Of a stretch of 64,000 nucleotides of DNA, positions 1-9,351 are shown one piece after another (position 1 is the stretch's first letter; every line of letters begins with the position of its first letter). A program made the translations under genes and the position numbers. The notes under the pieces are model-generated. The model saw only the letters and a list, made by a program, of their open reading frames with translations, was not told the DNA's origin and did no database searches. The stretch spans positions 62,001 through 126,000 of the forward strand of contig CALWVM010000004.1 of assembly GCA_944384985.1 (NCBI GenBank), in the 5' to 3' direction. This DNA is from an uncultured Clostridia bacterium (GTDB lineage Bacteria > Bacillota > Clostridia > Oscillospirales > Acutalibacteraceae).

Positions 1-2
1 AC

Positions 3-464
3 GTACTTCTCAACAGCACGCAGTGCTACCGTTCGCGGGTGCTCGACGGCGCCAATATCGGGCCGTTCGCGCACATCCGCCCGAATTCCGTAATCGGCGA
101 GCGCGTGCATCTCGGCAATTTCGTCGAGGTCAAAAACTCCAACATTGACTCAGGCACCAAGGTGTCGCACCTGACCTATGTCGGTGACTCGGACGTGGGC
201 AAGCGCGTCAACTTCGGCTGCGGTACCGTCACGGTCAACTACACGGGCAAAGCGAAATTCCGCACCACCATCGGTGACGATGCGTTTATCGGCTGCAACA
301 CAAATCTCGTTGCCCCCGTAAAGGTGGGCGATGGCGCCTATACCGCCGCAGGCTCCACCATCACGGAGGATGTCCCCGCCGACGCGCTGGGCATTGCGCG
401 GGCGCGCCAGGTCAACAAGGACGGCTGGAGCCGCCGCTTTTTGGCAGACAAAAAGAAAAAATAA
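3..464 (+). CDS. glmU: Bifunctional GlmU, C-terminal acetyltransferase part (5' truncated by window edge)
   Basis: The gene runs in from the left edge; the frame is open from base 3, so no start is visible. The 150 or so residues are left-handed beta-helix hexapeptide repeats of the glucosamine-1-phosphate N-acetyltransferase domain of GlmU, which makes UDP-GlcNAc for peptidoglycan. Family residues are visible: IGPFAHIRP, the lysine in FVEVKNS, the histidine of SHLTYVGD (proposed catalytic base in the family), and [10 protein letters not shown], which contacts acetyl-CoA and substrate. The C-terminus is basic (KKKK). The order glmU then pth then mfd resembles the Bacillus arrangement. The uridyltransferase half must lie upstream of the window. 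Confidence 0.93.
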   Translation, partial: VLLNSTQCYRSRVLDGANIGPFAHIRPNSVIGERVHLGNFVEVKNSNIDSGTKVSHLTYVGDSDVGKRVNFGCGTVTVNYTGKAKFRTTIGDDAFIGCNTNLVAPVKVGDGAYTAAGSTITEDVPADALGIARARQVNKDGWSRRFLADKKKK

Positions 465-513
465 TGTGTGCCGCGTTTCTAAAATTTACAGAAAGACGGA
501 GAGCAAAACCGCT

Positions 514-1125
514 ATGCTGTTTCGAAGAAAAACAAAGCCCGCGCCGGCAAGCGGCGCGCCGGAATTTTTAATCGTCGGACTCGGCAACCCCGGCGAAAAA
601 TACAGCTTCACCCGCCACAATGCGGGCTTTTTGTGCGTAGATCTGCTCGCCGAGCAAAACGGGTTCCAGATCAAGCGGCTCAAATTCCGTTCGCTGACGG
701 CGGACACGGACATTGCAGGGCACCGCTGCCTGGTGCTTAAGCCGCAGACCTTTATGAACAACTCCGGCGAGGCGGTGCGCGACGCCGCTTCATTTTACAA
801 GATCCCGCCCGAGCGCATTCTTGTGCTGTATGACGACATTTCGCTGGACGTCGGGCGGCTGCGCATCCGCCGCAAGGGCACGGACGGCGGGCACAACGGG
901 ATTAAAAGCATTATCTACCATTTAAACAGCGACATGTTCCCCCGCATCAAGATCGGCGTTGGCAAAAAGCCGCATCCGGATTATGATCTCGCCGACTGGG
1001 TGCTTTCGAGTTTCAAAAAAGACGAACAGCCCCCCTTGAAAACGGCGCTCGAACATGCCTGTGCGGCTGTGCCGCTGATTTTGGACGGGAATGTAGACGA
1101 AGCGATGAACCGCTATAATTCCTGA
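514..1125 (+). CDS. pth: Peptidyl-tRNA hydrolase
   Basis: Pth releases tRNA from prematurely dropped peptidyl-tRNA in the cytoplasm. The 203-residue product carries the family signatures GLGNPGEKY and TRHNAGF (catalytic histidine about residue 35), KPQTFMNNSG, and DDISLDVGRLRIRR followed by GTDGGHNGIKS. I chose the ATG at 514 because GGAG lies just upstream and the frame upstream of it reads back into glmU. The protein has about 15 extra basic residues before the usual start of the fold. It lies 49 bp after glmU and 67 bp before mfd, probably one transcript. Confidence 0.95.
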   Translation: MLFRRKTKPAPASGAPEFLIVGLGNPGEKYSFTRHNAGFLCVDLLAEQNGFQIKRLKFRSLTADTDIAGHRCLVLKPQTFMNNSGEAVRDAASFYKIPPERILVLYDDISLDVGRLRIRRKGTDGGHNGIKSIIYHLNSDMFPRIKIGVGKKPHPDYDLADWVLSSFKKDEQPPLKTALEHACAAVPLILDGNVDEAMNRYNS

Positions 1126-1192
1126 ATTTGCGGAATAGATTATTTTTAACTATCAGCGTTATACAGAATAGAACGGGAGACAAATTTTTACT

Positions 1193-4100
1193 ATGTCCGG
1201 ATTTCAAGAACCGCTCAAAGCTTCACCCGAGTACAAAACGCTTGCGCTCGCCGTAAAAAAGCGGCGGCTGCCGCTCGGGGTGCTGGGGCTTGCGGGCGTG
1301 CAAAAGGCAAACTTAGCTGCCACGCTCTGCGGGGATCTGAACCGCAGGGCGCTGCTCGTTTTGCCGGATGAGGCGACGGCGACCAAGCTGACCGAGGACT
1401 TGCAAACCTTCGGGCTGCGTGCGTTTTTATACCCGGCGCGCGAATTCACATTCCATACCGAGACCGAAAGCCGCTCGCACGAATATGAACAGCGCCGCTT
1501 GCAGGCGCTCACCGCCATGCTCGACGGCACGGCGGACGCCGTGGTCTGCTCGGCGGAGGCTGCCATACAGCGCACCATCCCGCCCGACGTCCTGCGCCGC
1601 CACGCGCTCACGCTGCAAAAAGGCGCGGACATTCCCCTGTCCGCCCTGCTCGAAACCCTGACGGCAAGCGGCTATGAACGCTGCGACGCCGTGGAGGGCG
1701 TGGGGCAGTTTTCCGTGCGCGGCGGCATTGTGGATATCTTTTCGCCGGGCAATGATACCCCCGTGCGCATTGAGCTTTTCGGCGATACGATCGAAAGCAT
1801 CTCCTGCTTCGACGTGCAAAGCCAGCGCCGCACGGCAAGTCTGGACACCTTCGCACTCATGCCCGGCACGGAGGTTTTGCTGCCGCCTGCGGAAGAACTG
1901 GCACAGAAGATCGAGGCCCTTGCCGCCTCCTTAAAAGGCAAGCACGCCGCAAAGCAGAAGCAGGCGCTCTTTGACGACGCGGACCGCCTGCGCGGCGGGG
2001 CGAATTTCGGGTCGGCGGACAAATATCTACCGCTGATCTATGAAACCGTTTCTACCATTTTTAATTATCTGGAAAAGGACGGCCTGCTGCTGATTCTCGA
2101 GAGCGCAGGCTGCCGCGAACGTGCCGTGAACGCCTCCAAGCTTTTGATGGAAGAGGTCAAATCCCTTTTGGAGGACGGGACGCTCTGCAAGGGAGTAGAC
2201 AATTTTTATCTAACCGAGGCGGAGGTGTTTAAAATCTACGCCGATCGAGGCGCGCTGTATGTGGACAATTTCGCGCGCGGCAGCTTTGACACAGCCGTAA
2301 AAGAGCTCATCACCTTTACGGCGACGCAGCTGCCCGTCTGGAATGGGAAATTGGACGTGCTCGTGGAGGATATCTCCCCCGTGCTCCAAAAAGACGCGAC
2401 GGTCGTGGTGCTCGGGGGCACGGATAAATCCGCTAAAACGCTTTCGGAGGATCTCGCCGCCGAGGGACTTGCGGCGGTGTATTTCCCGTTTTGCCCGAAC
2501 GAGTTCCCGCGCGGGATGGTGACGGTGCTGCCCGGTGCGCTCTCCGGCGGATTCTGCTATCCGCACGAAAAATTTTATGTCTACACCTTCGGCAGGACGC
2601 GCCTGCAAGCCGGCCGGAAATCGCGCACGCGCTTCAAGCGGGGGCAGGGGCTGCATTCGCTTGACGACCTCAAAAAAGGCGATTATGTGGTGCATGCCGC
2701 GCACGGCATCGGTATTTTTGACGGCATCCAGAAGCTCGAGGTCGGCAAGATCACCAAAGACTATATCAAGATCCGTTACGCGAAAGGCGATGTGCTGTAT
2801 GTCCCCGTGACACAGCTGGACCTTGTATCGAAATACATCGGCCCGCACGAAGAGACCGGACGCACGATCAAGCTCAACCGCATCGGCGGCACGGAGTGGG
2901 AAAAGACGCGTTCGCGCGTGCGCACCGCCGTCAAGGATATGGCGGACCAGCTCATTGCCCTGTACGCCAAACGCCAGAGCATCAAAGGCTACGCTTTTTC
3001 GCCGGACATCGATATGCAAAGCGATTTTGAGCGCCGCTTCCCCTATGACGAGACTGCCGACCAGCTGCGTGCCGTGGATGAGATCAAGGGCGACATGGAA
3101 AAGCCTTACCCGATGGACCGCCTTTTGTGCGGTGACGTGGGTTTTGGCAAAACCGAAGTCGCGCTGCGCGCCGCGTTCAAATGCGTGGCAGACGGCAAGC
3201 AGTGCGCCGTGCTCGTGCCCACAACCATTCTCGCGCTTCAGCACTACCGTACGATCCTCAACCGTTTTGAGGGCTTCCCCGTCAATGTGGAAATGATCTC
3301 GCGTTTCCGCACGCCGCGCCAGCAGGAAAAGATCTTAACCGATCTGCGCCGCGGCAATATCGACCTGATCGTCGGCACGCACCGGCTCGTTTCCAAGGAC
3401 GTACAGTTTAAGGACTTGGGGCTTTTGATCGTGGACGAAGAACAGCGTTTCGGCGTGGCGCAGAAAGAAAAGCTCAAAGAGCTGTACCCCGCCGTGGACG
3501 TGCTCACACTCTCCGCAACGCCCATCCCGCGCACACTGAACATGGCGATGACCGGCATCCGCGATATGTCCGTCATTGAAGAGGCCCCGCAGGATCGTTA
3601 CCCTGTGCAGACCTATGTGCTGGAATATGATATGGGAATTCTTTTGCAGGCCATGGAAAAAGAGCTTCGGCGCGGCGGGCAGGTCTATTTTCTGCACAAC
3701 CGTGTGGAAACCATCGAGAAACGCGCGAACGAAATTGCCGGGCTTTTGCCCGGGGCGCGCATTGCCATTGCACACGGAAAAATGCCGGAGGAAAAGCTCA
3801 GTGACATCTGGCGCAGGCTTTTGGAAGGTGAGATCGACATCCTCGTCTGCACCACGATCATCGAAACGGGCGTAGACGTGCCCAACTGCAACACGCTTAT
3901 CATCGAGGATGCAGACCGTCTCGGCCTTGCGCAGCTGCACCAGATCCGCGGGCGCGTTGGGCGCAGTGCGCGGCGGGCAAGCGCGTATTTCACCTTTACG
4001 CGCGGCAAGGAACTTTCGGACGTGGCGGCGCGGCGGCTTTCGGCGATCCGCGAATACACGGAATTCGGTTCGGGTTTCAAGATCGCCATGCGTGATCTCG

Positions 4101-4663
4101 AAATCCGCGGTGCGGGCAGCGTACTCGGTGCGCAGCAGCACGGGCACATGGAAGCCGTCGGCTACGATATGTATTTGCAGTTGTTGGGTGAGGCCGTCAG
4201 CGAAGAAAAGGGCGAAAAGCCTGCACAGCGGCAAAAAGAGTGCTTGATCGACCTGCAGGTGGACGCACACATTCCCGAGCATTATATCGACAGTCTCCCA
4301 CAGCGGCTTGCGATCTACCGCCGTATTGCGGATATCCGTTCTGAGGAGGACGCGGCGGACGTGCGCGACGAACTGCGCGACCGCTTCGGCGAGATCCCGC
4401 GCTCGGTCGAAGGCTTGATGGATATTTCGCTTCTGCGCAACATCGCAGCGGCAAAGGGCATTTACGAGATCGGGCAAAAGGGACAGACGCTCCTTTTATA
4501 CGTCCAGGAGCTCGACACCTCGATGGTGCTGACGCTTTCGGGCGCGATGCGGGCGCGCGTTTCGGTGGCGGACTTCGGGAAGAAACATATCGCCGTAAAA
4601 ATCGCCGAAAACCAGCAGCCGCTCGACACTTTGCGCGAAATTTTCAGTTATCTTACGACCTGA
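1193..4663 (+). CDS. mfd: Transcription-repair coupling factor Mfd
   Basis: The 1156-residue length is typical for Mfd, the DNA translocase that removes RNA polymerase stalled at lesions and recruits UvrA. The N-terminal third is the UvrB-like region (VEGVGQFSVRGGIVDIFSPG). An RNA-polymerase-interacting domain follows (GDYVVHAAHGIGIFDG). The RecG-like motor has Walker A GDVGFGKTEVALR, a DEEQ box in VDEEQRFG, motif III LSATPIPRTL, and the TRG-type segment RGRVGRSARRASAYF. The C-terminal UvrA-binding domain follows (RQKECLIDLQVDAHIPEHYI). The start ATG has GGGAG about 10 bp upstream. It sits downstream of pth as in many Bacillota. Confidence 0.97.
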   Translation: MSGFQEPLKASPEYKTLALAVKKRRLPLGVLGLAGVQKANLAATLCGDLNRRALLVLPDEATATKLTEDLQTFGLRAFLYPAREFTFHTETESRSHEYEQRRLQALTAMLDGTADAVVCSAEAAIQRTIPPDVLRRHALTLQKGADIPLSALLETLTASGYERCDAVEGVGQFSVRGGIVDIFSPGNDTPVRIELFGDTIESISCFDVQSQRRTASLDTFALMPGTEVLLPPAEELAQKIEALAASLKGKHAAKQKQALFDDADRLRGGANFGSADKYLPLIYETVSTIFNYLEKDGLLLILESAGCRERAVNASKLLMEEVKSLLEDGTLCKGVDNFYLTEAEVFKIYADRGALYVDNFARGSFDTAVKELITFTATQLPVWNGKLDVLVEDISPVLQKDATVVVLGGTDKSAKTLSEDLAAEGLAAVYFPFCPNEFPRGMVTVLPGALSGGFCYPHEKFYVYTFGRTRLQAGRKSRTRFKRGQGLHSLDDLKKGDYVVHAAHGIGIFDGIQKLEVGKITKDYIKIRYAKGDVLYVPVTQLDLVSKYIGPHEETGRTIKLNRIGGTEWEKTRSRVRTAVKDMADQLIALYAKRQSIKGYAFSPDIDMQSDFERRFPYDETADQLRAVDEIKGDMEKPYPMDRLLCGDVGFGKTEVALRAAFKCVADGKQCAVLVPTTILALQHYRTILNRFEGFPVNVEMISRFRTPRQQEKILTDLRRGNIDLIVGTHRLVSKDVQFKDLGLLIVDEEQRFGVAQKEKLKELYPAVDVLTLSATPIPRTLNMAMTGIRDMSVIEEAPQDRYPVQTYVLEYDMGILLQAMEKELRRGGQVYFLHNRVETIEKRANEIAGLLPGARIAIAHGKMPEEKLSDIWRRLLEGEIDILVCTTIIETGVDVPNCNTLIIEDADRLGLAQLHQIRGRVGRSARRASAYFTFTRGKELSDVAARRLSAIREYTEFGSGFKIAMRDLEIRGAGSVLGAQQHGHMEAVGYDMYLQLLGEAVSEEKGEKPAQRQKECLIDLQVDAHIPEHYIDSLPQRLAIYRRIADIRSEEDAADVRDELRDRFGEIPRSVEGLMDISLLRNIAAAKGIYEIGQKGQTLLLYVQELDTSMVLTLSGAMRARVSVADFGKKHIAVKIAENQQPLDTLREIFSYLTT

Positions 4664-4687
4664 GCGATTAAAAAGGCGGTGTGTGCT

Positions 4688-5833
4688 GTGCGTGTTTTGC
4701 TTTGCCCGGACTCTTTTAAGGGCTGTCTTTCTGCCGAACAAGTCTGTGCGGCGCTCGCAAAAGGCGTGCGGGATGCACAGCCGGACGCGGCGGTGCTGGC
4801 GATCCCCCTTTCCGACGGCGGCGAGGGCTTTGCCGCCTGTGCGGCGGCAGTTACGCACGGCGCTTTGCGCACCTGCACGGTGCATGATGCGTATTTTCAA
4901 GAAAGGTGCGCGCATTTTGCCGTTTCCCCGGATGGCACAACGGCCTACATTGAAATGGCGCAGGCGGCGGGTCTGCAAGGAACAGGACAAAACTGTCTGC
5001 ACACCAAAAACGCCACCACCCTCGGCGTGGGCGAGCTGATTGCTGCGGCGGCAGATATAGGCTGCACACAGATCGTCGTGGGGCTCGGCGGCAGCGCGAC
5101 CACCGACGGCGGTATGGGGGCGCTTTCGGCGCTCGGCGTGTCGTTCCTTGGCGCAGAGGGGGAGGCGCTTTCTCCCATCGGCGCGAATATGGCGCGGGTG
5201 TTCTCCATCCAAACCGCCCCGTCGTTTGAATCCTACCGTGCTTTACAGTTTACATATGCCTGTGATGTGCAGAACCCGTTTTACGGGGAAACCGGCGCGG
5301 CGTTCGTGTTCGCCCCGCAAAAGGGCGCGACGCCCGACGAGATACAAACACTCGATGCGGGGCTTCGCCAACTGGCCGGCGCCTATCATGCCGCGTTCGG
5401 GCGGGATATTGGCAAAACGCCCGCCATGGGCGCGGCGGGCGGCCTTTGCGGCGGCCTTTTTGCGGCATTCGGCGGCGAAGTGCAAAGCGGGTTTTCCGTT
5501 TTGGCGGAAAGCTGTGGGCTCGCCGAGCAGATCGCCGCGGCAGATCTGGTCCTCACCGGCGAGGGCAGAACGGACAGCCAAACGAAATTCGGTAAACTGC
5601 CGGCGCGCGTGTGCGTGCTCGCAAAAGAGCAGGGAACGCCCTGTGCGCTCATCTCGGGCGCGATCACAGCGGATTTTTCCCCGCGCGCCTACGGCTTTTG
5701 CGACGCTGCCGCGCTGCTGACAAACGGCAGGACCGTGCAAGATTCCATAAAAAACGCCGAGATGTATTTGTGCGAAGCCGCAAAACTGGTTTGTGAACGG
5801 TTTTTGTGCGGGCACGCCAAAACGACAAAATAA
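4688..5833 (+). CDS. Glycerate kinase (GarK/GlxK family)
   Basis: This 381-residue protein matches the glycerate 2-kinase family, which phosphorylates D-glycerate and feeds 2-phosphoglycerate into lower glycolysis. Recognisable segments are LLCPDSFKGCLSA at the N-terminus, PLSDGGEGFA, the glycine-rich GLGGSATTDGGMGALSALG, and LTGEGRTDSQTKFGK near the C-terminus. Two in-frame GTG codons are possible starts. The one at 4688 is preferred because AAGGCGG ends 8-9 bp before it, whereas that site overlaps the GTG at 4679. It begins 24 bp after mfd, so it may be cotranscribed. A strong hairpin follows the stop codon. Confidence 0.88.
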   Translation: MRVLLCPDSFKGCLSAEQVCAALAKGVRDAQPDAAVLAIPLSDGGEGFAACAAAVTHGALRTCTVHDAYFQERCAHFAVSPDGTTAYIEMAQAAGLQGTGQNCLHTKNATTLGVGELIAAAADIGCTQIVVGLGGSATTDGGMGALSALGVSFLGAEGEALSPIGANMARVFSIQTAPSFESYRALQFTYACDVQNPFYGETGAAFVFAPQKGATPDEIQTLDAGLRQLAGAYHAAFGRDIGKTPAMGAAGGLCGGLFAAFGGEVQSGFSVLAESCGLAEQIAAADLVLTGEGRTDSQTKFGKLPARVCVLAKEQGTPCALISGAITADFSPRAYGFCDAAALLTNGRTVQDSIKNAEMYLCEAAKLVCERFLCGHAKTTK

Positions 5834-5838
5834 AAATC

Positions 5839-5875
5839 GGGACGGTTCTTTTTACGGAACCGTCCCTGTTGTTTT
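5839..5875. terminator. Hairpin between convergent glycerate kinase and murA
   Basis: Perfect 10-bp stem (GGGACGGTTC with GAACCGTCCC) and an 8-base loop, followed by a T-rich run on the plus strand and preceded by A-rich sequence. It probably ends transcripts from both directions. Confidence 0.85.
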
Positions 5876-5880
5876 TCCAT

Positions 5881-7176
5881 TCAGCCCGCCGTGCGTTGCA
5901 CATCCTCGTCCTCGTCGGGGAAATTGCGGCGCTCGATTTTGGCGCCCAGCGACCGGAATTTTTCCACCACGTTTTCATAGCCGCGCTCGATATGCTGGAT
6001 CTCCTCGACCTCCGAAACCCCCGTGGCAGACATGGCGGCGATGAGCATCGCCGCGCCCGCGCGCAGATCGTCCGCACGGATCGGCGCGCCCTTGAGCTGT
6101 TCGACGCCCTCAATCACCGCGGTCTTGCCGTTGACATGGATATTCGCACCCATGCGCTGCAACTGTTCGGTATAGCGGAAACGGTTATCCCACACGCTTT
6201 CGGAAACGATGCTTGTGCCTTCCGCGAGGCACAAAAACGTGGAAAACTGCGGCTGCATATCGGTGGGGAAGCCCGGGTGCGGCATCGTTTTGATGTTGCA
6301 GTGCCCGGGGCGGCGGTCCATTTTGACCCGCACCGCTTCGTCGTATTCCTCCACCGTAACGCCCGCTTCAATGAGCTTTGCGGTGATGGACTCCAGATGC
6401 TTCGGGATGACGTTTTTCACCAGCACGTCGCCGCGCGTTGCCGCCGCCGCGACCATGTAGGTCCCCGCCTCGATCTGGTCGGGGATGATGGAATATTCGC
6501 AGCCGTGCAGCTTCTGCACGCCGCGGATCTTGATGACGTCGGTGCCCGCGCCGCGGACGTCCGCGCCCATGGTGTTCAAGAAGTTGGCAAGATCAACAAT
6601 GTGCGGCTCTTTGGCGGCGTTTTCGATCACAGTAAGGCCCGGCGCTTTGACGGCCGCCAGCATCACGTTGATGGTCGCCCCGACCGAGACCACGTCGAGA
6701 TACACAGAATTGCCCATCAGATTGGGTGCCTCGACATGCACCATGGCGTTTTCCTCCATGGTAACGTCCGCACCGAGCGCCTCAAACCCTTTGATGTGCT
6801 GGTCGATGGGGCGAAGCCCCAGATAGCACCCGCCGGGCATTGCAACCCGCGCGCGCAAAAAACGCCCGATGAGCGCGCCGATCAGGTAATACGAAGCGCG
6901 CAGCTGCCGCGTCAGCTCGTGCTCCACGACAAAGGAGCTGATGTGGCGGGTATCGATCTCGAGCGTAGTTCTGTTGATATATTTGATACCGGCACCCATG
7001 GTTTTGAGGATCTTCACCATTGCCGTGACATCACTGATGTTCGGGATATTTTCGATTCTGCAAACATCTTCCGCCAAAATCGTGGCGGGAAGAATCGCGA
7101 CGACTGCATTTTTCGCACCGCTGACCGAAACCTCGCCGGTCAGCCGCTGACCGCCGGTAATGACAAACTTTTCCAA
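5881..7176 (-). CDS. murA: UDP-N-acetylglucosamine 1-carboxyvinyltransferase
   Basis: MurA transfers enolpyruvate from PEP to UDP-GlcNAc, the first committed step of peptidoglycan synthesis. The sequence has VSGAKNAV with the conserved lysine, and MPGGCYLGLRPID with the active-site cysteine (about residue 117, the fosfomycin target). It ends in the usual RGYENVVEKFRSLGAKIER. The start is uncertain: I prefer the TTG at 7176 (product begins MEKFVITGG, like other MurA) with GGGAG 10 bp upstream; a TTG at 7200 would add eight residues. An acidic C-terminal tail (PDEDEDV) is unusual but short. The gene is monocistronic and convergent with the glycerate kinase gene. Confidence 0.94.
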   Translation of the reverse strand: MEKFVITGGQRLTGEVSVSGAKNAVVAILPATILAEDVCRIENIPNISDVTAMVKILKTMGAGIKYINRTTLEIDTRHISSFVVEHELTRQLRASYYLIGALIGRFLRARVAMPGGCYLGLRPIDQHIKGFEALGADVTMEENAMVHVEAPNLMGNSVYLDVVSVGATINVMLAAVKAPGLTVIENAAKEPHIVDLANFLNTMGADVRGAGTDVIKIRGVQKLHGCEYSIIPDQIEAGTYMVAAAATRGDVLVKNVIPKHLESITAKLIEAGVTVEEYDEAVRVKMDRRPGHCNIKTMPHPGFPTDMQPQFSTFLCLAEGTSIVSESVWDNRFRYTEQLQRMGANIHVNGKTAVIEGVEQLKGAPIRADDLRAGAAMLIAAMSATGVSEVEEIQHIERGYENVVEKFRSLGAKIERRNFPDEDEDVQRTAG

Positions 7177-7718
7177 AGACGGCACACTCCCTGCATCCAA
7201 AATATGTAAACCCCAGCGCGCAGGTTATCCGTACATTCGTAAGTTCATCATGCGCGGGGTAGAAGAAATCAAAACGGCTCCAAATCGCTCAGACAGATTC
7301 AAAACCTTGAAATAAACCTTTAGTATTATACCACTAACGCATGAAAAATAAAAGTCCTTTTCCATAGAATTTTGCCCGCTGATTTTGTCGATTTTTTTGC
7401 CGTGTTTTTTACATTTTTTGGATGTTTTTTCTATAAGAAACGCCGTGTATGCACGGTTTCTTTACACGGGCGAATATGTACGCCGCGTATCGCGCACAAC
7501 CGGAGGTCCGTGTCGATTTGTCCCAACCGGCAGCACAAGGACGGACAATTCCCTTTTTGTAGAAATATCTGCTGCGCGGCGGGTGCAGGCCCCACCCTAC
7601 ACGCTATTTTCGGCAGCCGGTGTCGTCTCCGCCCTCGGGCGGCTGCTGCCTGCCGCAAAAAACCAGCCCCCGCCCGAGGGTGGGAGCTGTGTTGATTGTA
7701 TTCTCGCTTGCGCAGGCC
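7177..7718. other. Gene-free interval between murA and fba
   Basis: I see no credible gene here. On the minus strand an extended -10 (TGGTATAAT, TATAAT element at 7325-7330) lies upstream of murA and is its likely promoter, with only a weak -35. At 7630-7680 an 11-bp inverted repeat (CCCTCGGGCGG with CCGCCCGAGGG) lies downstream of fba. It could act as a transcript end, although no clean U-run follows on the minus strand. Confidence 0.5.
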
Positions 7719-8654
7719 TTATGCTTTGCCCTCACAGCCGAGCACGGTATCGATCTTGTGCGAAACTACGCCTTCGATCGCATTGCGCGCATCGGTAAGA
7801 TACTGGCGCGGGTCGAAGTGCGCCGGGTACTCGGCGAAATGCTTGCGGATTGCAGCAGTCATGGCGATGCGGATATCAGAGTCCACATTGATCTTGCAGA
7901 CCGCCATGGAAGCCGCCTCGCGCAGCATGTCTTCAGGGATGCCGATGGCGTCGGGCATCTGGCCGCCGTACTGGTTGATGGTTTTGATGTCCTCCTGATT
8001 GACGGAGCTTGCGCCGTGCAGCACGATTGGGAACCCGGGGAGCTTCTCCGCCACCTCTTTGAGAATGTCGAAGCGAAGCTGCGGCTTCTGGCCGGGCTTG
8101 AATTTATACGCGCCGTGGCTCGTACCGATGGCAATCGCCAGAGAGTCCACGCCGGTGCGCTTTACAAAATCATATGCCTGATTGGGGTCGGTGAAGTGCG
8201 CATCGTCTTCGCTGACGTTCACATCGTCCTCAATGCCTGCGAGCTGGCCGAGTTCGCCTTCGACCACAACGCCGTGCGCATGCGCATAATCGACGACCTT
8301 TTTCGTCAGAGCGACATTTTCTTCATAGGGCAGGTGGCTGCCGTCGATCATGACGGAAGTAAAACCGCCGTCCACGCAGTCCTTGCAGGTCTCGAAATCG
8401 GGGCCGTGGTCCAGATGCAGCGCGATGGGCAGGCCGGTCTCTTCGGCAGCCGCTTTGACCATGGCAACAAGGTAGCCGTGGGAAGCGTATTTGCGCGCGC
8501 CGGAGGAAACCTGCAGGATCACGGGCGCATTATGCTTTTTCGCAGCGCGGGTGATACCCTGGATGATCTCCATGTTGTTGACGTTGAACGCGCCGATGGC
8601 GTAACCGCCTTCATAGGCTTTTTTGAACATTTCGGTCGTAGTGACTAAAGGCAT
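7719..8654 (-). CDS. fba: Class II fructose-1,6-bisphosphate aldolase
   Basis: This zinc-dependent aldolase cleaves fructose-1,6-bisphosphate to glyceraldehyde-3-phosphate and dihydroxyacetone phosphate. The 311-residue sequence shows ALHLDHGPD with the zinc histidine, GELGQLAG, IAIGTSHGAYKF and VLHGASS with further zinc histidines, and the phosphate-binding NVDSD near the C-terminus. The ATG at 8654 (MPLVTT) is the better start because AAGGAG lies 8 bp upstream; a GTG three codons earlier is too close to it. A consensus promoter (8709-8737) lies upstream, in keeping with a strongly expressed glycolytic gene. It also serves the fructose operon nearby. Confidence 0.96.
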   Translation of the reverse strand: MPLVTTTEMFKKAYEGGYAIGAFNVNNMEIIQGITRAAKKHNAPVILQVSSGARKYASHGYLVAMVKAAAEETGLPIALHLDHGPDFETCKDCVDGGFTSVMIDGSHLPYEENVALTKKVVDYAHAHGVVVEGELGQLAGIEDDVNVSEDDAHFTDPNQAYDFVKRTGVDSLAIAIGTSHGAYKFKPGQKPQLRFDILKEVAEKLPGFPIVLHGASSVNQEDIKTINQYGGQMPDAIGIPEDMLREAASMAVCKINVDSDIRIAMTAAIRKHFAEYPAHFDPRQYLTDARNAIEGVVSHKIDTVLGCEGKA

Positions 8655-8708
8655 TTCTTTCACTCCTTACAAAATTGCGGCAAAGGATGTCCGCGTAAGT
8701 ACGGTTCT

Positions 8709-8737
8709 ATTATACTGTTTGTGCGGCAGCTTGTCAA
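8709..8737 (-). promoter_or_regulatory. Consensus sigma-A promoter of fba
   Basis: Read on the minus strand: TTGACA (8732-8737), 17-bp spacer, TATAAT (8709-8714). Both hexamers match consensus exactly, about 55-60 bp upstream of the fba start. Confidence 0.85.
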
Positions 8738-9143
8738 ACCGGAAAGCATGGGAAACAGCCGAAATATCCACGTTTCGCGGGAAAAGATTTGGATATTTTT
8801 CCCGTGCGCGCCGGCGCGGGTCGGCATTTTTCCTTCCGGCGCGGGAAGCGGTCATAAAGCGAAAGCTTTGCGCCTGCCCGGCAATATTTATTTTGCCGAA
8901 GTTCGCTTGCTTTACGCATCCCGCCCGATTTTTCCGCAGACCGGGCGAAAGGCGCCCCATTTTCGGAATTCGTCAAAATGACGAATTCATTTTTGGTTTT
9001 TGGTGAATTTCAATTCACTGTTATTTGAAAACCGCTTACTTTTTTCCCGAGTTTTCGCGAGCATCGCATGATCAACGCCTTTTAGGCGAAATTGTTAACG
9101 AAATGTTGCACAAAAATATTTTGAATTTTTTGGTAAAAAACAC
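8738..9143. other. Gene-free interval with an orphan palindromic hairpin
   Basis: No ORF with a credible start is present. At 8966-8988 there is a perfect 10-bp inverted repeat (GAATTCGTCA with TGACGAATTC, loop AAA) followed by ATTTTTGG and more T-rich sequence on the plus strand, the shape of an intrinsic terminator. No plus-strand gene precedes it. The stretch 8740-8960 also contains short GC-rich inverted repeats. A small RNA ending here is possible but I see no convincing promoter for it. Confidence 0.35.
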
Positions 9144-9172
9144 TTGACAAATCTGTCAACCCGGCATATAAT
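9144..9172 (+). promoter_or_regulatory. Consensus promoter with a dyad over the -35 element
   Basis: TTGACA (9144-9149), 17-bp spacer and TATAAT (9167-9172) match consensus exactly. The -35 element is the left arm of an inverted repeat TTGACA-AATC-TGTCAA (9144-9159), so a repressor bound there would block RNA polymerase. The promoter drives the small ORF at 9204. Confidence 0.8.
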
Positions 9173-9203
9173 GCAAGCAGAAAACAGGAAAGGAGTGAAC
9201 AGA

Positions 9204-9326
9204 ATGCTGTACGAAGAAAGAGACCGCGAAGTGCGCAAGCTTGTCGACGAGCTGGTTCGTTCTAAGCTGTCGTGGAAATCTCTGTGGAAGGCGTTGCAGC
9301 TTACCGCGCTCACCGAGCAGCTTTAA
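9204..9326 (+). CDS. Small protein of unknown function (40 residues)
   Basis: I do not recognise this protein. The ATG at 9204 has an ideal ribosome site (AAAGGAG about 7 bp upstream), a consensus promoter 32-60 bp upstream and an intrinsic terminator just after the stop, so it is very probably expressed as a one-gene unit. The product starts with a highly charged helix-forming segment (YEERDREVRKLVDELVRSK) and ends with a more hydrophobic one containing two tryptophan/serine/leucine stretches (LSWKSLWKALQLTAL). It has no signal peptide, cysteine or obvious transmembrane span. It points towards the agrD gene and converges on it. It could be a small regulator, a membrane-active peptide or a signal precursor; the sequence alone does not decide. 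Confidence 0.65.
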   Translation: MLYEERDREVRKLVDELVRSKLSWKSLWKALQLTALTEQL

Positions 9327-9351
9327 GCTGCCGCCCGAAACGGACGATCCT

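Noticed and set aside
5806-7209. Long open frame opposite murA on the plus strand
   Set aside because: It is a shadow of a GC-rich gene: no ribosome site, no recognisable family, and murA in the other frame is certain.
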